Positions 16,276-18,120 of a stretch of DNA of 18,120 nt are shown one piece after another (the stretch's first letter is position 1; every line of letters begins with the position of its first letter). Source of the DNA: Porticoccaceae bacterium UBA1117 (GTDB taxonomy: Bacteria > Pseudomonadota > Gammaproteobacteria > Pseudomonadales > Porticoccaceae); contig DCBC01000054.1 in the NCBI GenBank assembly GCA_002313335.1, positions 63,709 through 81,828 on the forward strand, read 5' to 3'. Below the pieces are notes generated by a model. That model ran no database searches. It was not told the origin of the DNA and saw only the letters and a program-made list of their open reading frames with translations. The position numbers were made by a program, and so were the translations under genes.

Positions 16276-16353
16276 TCACAGGCCTTATTTTCTTGAGTCA
16301 AGAAAAGCAGAAAGGTCCGTCAAAAAAGCAACAGACCTTCTTTAGGCCTCTGA
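16276..16353 (+). other. Predicted branched (three-way) hairpin element downstream of tRNA-Leu
   Basis: An outer stem pairs 16276-16285 with 16344-16353 (9 of 10 positions, including palindromic AGGCCT at both ends). Inside are a perfect 8-bp hairpin, TTTTCTTG (16288-16295) with 16299-16306 and a 3-nt loop, and a 6-bp hairpin, AAGGTC (16312-16317) with GACCTT (16334-16339). No T-run follows the outer stem; a short CTTT follows the second hairpin. It could be the tRNA transcript's trailer or terminator, a small structured RNA, or a short repeat element. Confidence 0.4.
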
Positions 16354-16378
16354 TGACTAATTACGTAACATAATTAAT

Positions 16379-16392
16379 GCGCGTTTACGCGC
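16379..16392 (-). terminator. Small GC hairpin after the hydrolase gene
   Basis: GCGCGT and ACGCGC pair over a 2-base loop, 9 bp beyond the stop of the minus-strand hydrolase. On that strand it is followed by ATTAATTATG rather than a T-run, so it would be a weak terminator at best. Confidence 0.3.
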
Positions 16393-16401
16393 CTCTCGAA
16401 T

Positions 16402-17379
16402 TTAAGGCTTCTTAAGTAAATGGCTGCGTGTGGCCGGGACGACTCTACCACCAGCTATCGCGTCTTTCATGTGGTATACCACAGGGCTAATTTTCTTATC
16501 GTTATTGCGTAAAAAATAGGTATGCCCTTTTTTATCGCCCCAGCTATTATTAAAATCATCACAATCTACTTCGTAAACATTTTTGTCTAGTTTATTCTCA
16601 GACATAGATTCTGGACCGGTCATACCCAGGCGGCGTGATACGGTCATGTTTTTCAAATTAGCAATCTTACTAGCCGGCATGGTTAAATCATCGTTGGCAT
16701 AATAAACCACAACATTTCTGGCTGAATCAGGAATGTAGCGACCTTTCTCTTTACGTTCTAGCGTTTGATTAACAACGTCTGCGGCGACCATGAATACATT
16801 ACGAAAGAGCTTTGGCATGCCCCCACACTTATCGTCCTTCACCCAGCTACTAATAGCGTTGCGAAAAACCCGATTACCCATTGAATGAGCCAGCACGTTC
16901 ATGCGGCGTGTACAGGGGTCTTTTTGTTCGGCTTCTTGTTTACGCCAATTATCAAACAGGCCGAGCATGCGAGCAAAAGCCCCGCCACTTGCTCTTGAGG
17001 CTCGCTGATCGTCCCAGTAATCATCTATGAAAGCGGGAGTTGAGTCATCGTCACAGGGCCAAATAAGTGGAATAATATGCACAAGCCCGAGACTAATCTC
17101 GTCAAACATTCCCTGCAGCTCTTCTGTGTCAGGGAAGATATCTCGCTCACCGGTATTATTAAATCCATGAATATAAAATAGAATTTGAGTATTGTTATCT
17201 AAGTCTTTTAGCGCTTGAAAAAACGCTTTGTTACCTATTTCAATATAGTCATCAACACCATTCCTCTGACAAAAGTACATGTCTTGGCTAACACTTGTAT
17301 TTTGCATAGAGAAGCTAATTTTTCGGCCTTTTTTAGATCTTGCTGACTGGGTAGGGGTACGGTTTGTGGCGAATAGCAT
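16402..17379 (-). CDS. Alpha/beta hydrolase, DUF900-like
   Basis: This is a predicted serine hydrolase of the esterase/lipase fold; substrate and role are unknown. From the ATG at 17379 it has 325 residues and begins MLFATNR, the first strand typical of DUF900 proteins. ILFYIHGFNN places the oxyanion-hole HG at about 71-72, the nucleophile elbow AHSMGNR holds S166, ADV (D201) and YANDDLTM (D229-D230) are acid candidates, RLGMTGP (about 250-256) is a family hallmark, and H286 in KGHTYFL is the likely catalytic histidine. No signal peptide is visible, so it is probably cytosolic. AGGAA lies 6 bases before this ATG; an ATG two codons earlier abuts the ribosome site, and one at 17544 adds 55 unconvincing residues. 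It lies beside tRNA-Leu, where rimP is expected. Confidence 0.8.
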   Translation of the reverse strand: MLFATNRTPTQSARSKKGRKISFSMQNTSVSQDMYFCQRNGVDDYIEIGNKAFFQALKDLDNNTQILFYIHGFNNTGERDIFPDTEELQGMFDEISLGLVHIIPLIWPCDDDSTPAFIDDYWDDQRASRASGGAFARMLGLFDNWRKQEAEQKDPCTRRMNVLAHSMGNRVFRNAISSWVKDDKCGGMPKLFRNVFMVAADVVNQTLERKEKGRYIPDSARNVVVYYANDDLTMPASKIANLKNMTVSRRLGMTGPESMSENKLDKNVYEVDCDDFNNSWGDKKGHTYFLRNNDKKISPVVYHMKDAIAGGRVVPATRSHLLKKP

Positions 17380-17721
17380 AGACATTTCCTTTTGTCGGTT
17401 AATGATTGAACCGTGCTTGAACGTTGGATCAGATAAATATAATTGCGCCGCCATAACTGGGCTTTTTTGTAGTGGTATGACAGTGGCGCAGTGGTGGCGA
17501 TATTTATTGAGACCTCTTTTCCAGAGCATGATGCGCAAGGGCACAACATCCTTGTTATGGTGTTCAGTATTTTGGTTTATCTCTTACATTAATCTATACA
17601 ATAAAATATAACTTTAGTTTAGGGCACAGTCAGATTTTGTCAATTGCAAGCGGATGGCCAGAAATTAACTAACATGATGGCTAAGGATTGTTAGGCGTTA
17701 TCGCGCCATAGTTAGCATTTT
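17380..17721 (-). promoter_or_regulatory. Gap upstream of the hydrolase with a promoter candidate
   Basis: No gene is supported in these 342 bases. On the minus strand a perfect TTGACA (17643 down to 17638) is followed after 16 bp by TAAACT (17621 down to 17616), a four-of-six -10. Initiation near 17609 would give a leader of about 230 nt, long for this window. A short GGCG/CGCC hairpin lies at about 17694-17707, just beyond the P450 stop, without a T-run. Weak coding frames on both strands here lack ribosome sites and family resemblance. Confidence 0.35.
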
Positions 17722-18120
17722 TTAGCGTCTTTCCAAGATCACCGGTACGCCATATTTGGGTCGGGTGGTCAAACTAAAGAGTGGTTTGATATTGGCGTTT
17801 GATGTTAGGTTTAATCTAAACCTTTGGGTCGTCATGGCTAAGATAAACACGGCTTCCATCATGGCAAAGTTGTTGCCTAAGCACAGTCTGGGGCCGCCGC
17901 CGAAGGGTATGTAAGCGTAGGGATGTTGTTTTTTTTCTGCATCGGCATCAAAGCGGTGGGGGTTAAACGTCTCGGGTTGGTCCCAAAAATCTGGGTGTCT
18001 GTGCAATAAATAGGCGCTAAACAACACATCTGAACCGCCCTTTAGTGTGTAGTTACCTAAAACATCATCGTTCTCAACATGCCGTGGCAAAATGGGTACT
18101 GGCGGATACAAGCGCATAGT
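17722..18120 (-). CDS. Cytochrome P450, C-terminal part (runs off the window)
   Basis: The visible 132 residues are the C-terminal third of a cytochrome P450 monooxygenase. TMRLYPPVPILPR follows the K-helix, whose ExxR would lie just beyond the window; HRHPDFWDQPETFNPHRF is the meander/PERF region, and PFGGGPRLCLG is the heme-binding loop with the axial cysteine. The I-helix and N-terminus are not visible, so neither membrane anchoring nor substrate class can be judged. A redox partner is not seen. It is co-directional with the hydrolase but separated by about 340 bp, so a shared operon is doubtful. Confidence 0.95.
   Translation of the reverse strand, partial: TMRLYPPVPILPRHVENDDVLGNYTLKGGSDVLFSAYLLHRHPDFWDQPETFNPHRFDADAEKKQHPYAYIPFGGGPRLCLGNNFAMMEAVFILAMTTQRFRLNLTSNANIKPLFSLTTRPKYGVPVILERR

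Noticed and set aside
17380..17544. 55-residue N-terminal extension of the hydrolase
   Set aside because: The family starts at the FATNR strand, AGGAA fits the ATG at 17379, and the extension has no ribosome site or domain character.
17279..17611. 110-codon plus-strand frame antisense to the hydrolase start and its upstream gap
   Set aside because: No ribosome site, no recognisable motif, and it overlaps the hydrolase N-terminus; treated as a chance frame.

Overview
The window reads as a chromosomal segment of a gammaproteobacterium. The gene order kdsD - (mla) - ibaG - murA - hisG - hisD - hisC - algW, followed by yhbY | rlmE - ftsH - folP - glmM - tpiA - secG - tRNA-Leu(GAG), is the order I know from Pseudomonas and related marine groups. 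I infer a marine gammaproteobacterium of the Pseudomonadales/Cellvibrionales type; species level cannot be read from the sequence. A hand count of one 60-base stretch of glmM gave about 43% GC.

Region 1 (1-1445, minus strand) holds the start of kdsD (arabinose-5-phosphate isomerase, LPS Kdo pathway, cut by the window edge) and upstream of it a YrbG-type Na+/Ca2+ exchanger. Region 2 (1577-6913, plus strand) runs mlaC (periplasmic phospholipid carrier), ibaG (BolA family), murA (first committed step of peptidoglycan synthesis), then hisG (short form), hisD and hisC. The usual mlaF, mlaE and mlaD before mlaC and mlaB after it are absent, leaving mlaC alone. Region 3 (6905-8396, minus strand) holds an AlgW/DegS-type site-1 protease, convergent with and overlapping hisC by 9 bp, and yhbY upstream of it. 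Region 4 (8444-14498, plus strand) holds rlmE, ftsH (TTG start), a strong terminator, folP, glmM, tpiA and secG: ribosome maturation, membrane proteolysis, folate, UDP-GlcNAc precursor, glycolysis and protein export.

Region 5 (about 14500-16160) breaks the expected secG - tRNA-Leu adjacency. It carries a small double-CxxC protein and a zinc-independent MDR quinone oxidoreductase, in A-rich sequence (its leader is about one third GC by hand count). The oxidoreductase has no Shine-Dalgarno, and the block ends at a perfect 17-bp hairpin terminator. It looks acquired, possibly from Bacteroidota, and an 8-bp direct repeat brackets it. The tRNA-Leu(GAG) gene at 16178-16262 is intact, with CCA encoded, flanked by a perfect 12-bp inverted repeat and followed by a predicted branched hairpin element.

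Region 6 (16402-18120, minus strand) replaces the expected rimP-nusA-infB with a DUF900-type alpha/beta hydrolase and the C-terminal part of a cytochrome P450 running off the end. The accessory content therefore surrounds tRNA-Leu on both sides. No integrase, transposase, CRISPR array or phage gene is visible. Most of the window is ordinary housekeeping sequence; the items worth following are the lone mlaC, the inserted segment at the tRNA-Leu locus with its inverted repeats, a perfect operator-like palindrome before tpiA, and a promoter that overlaps the ftsH terminator.
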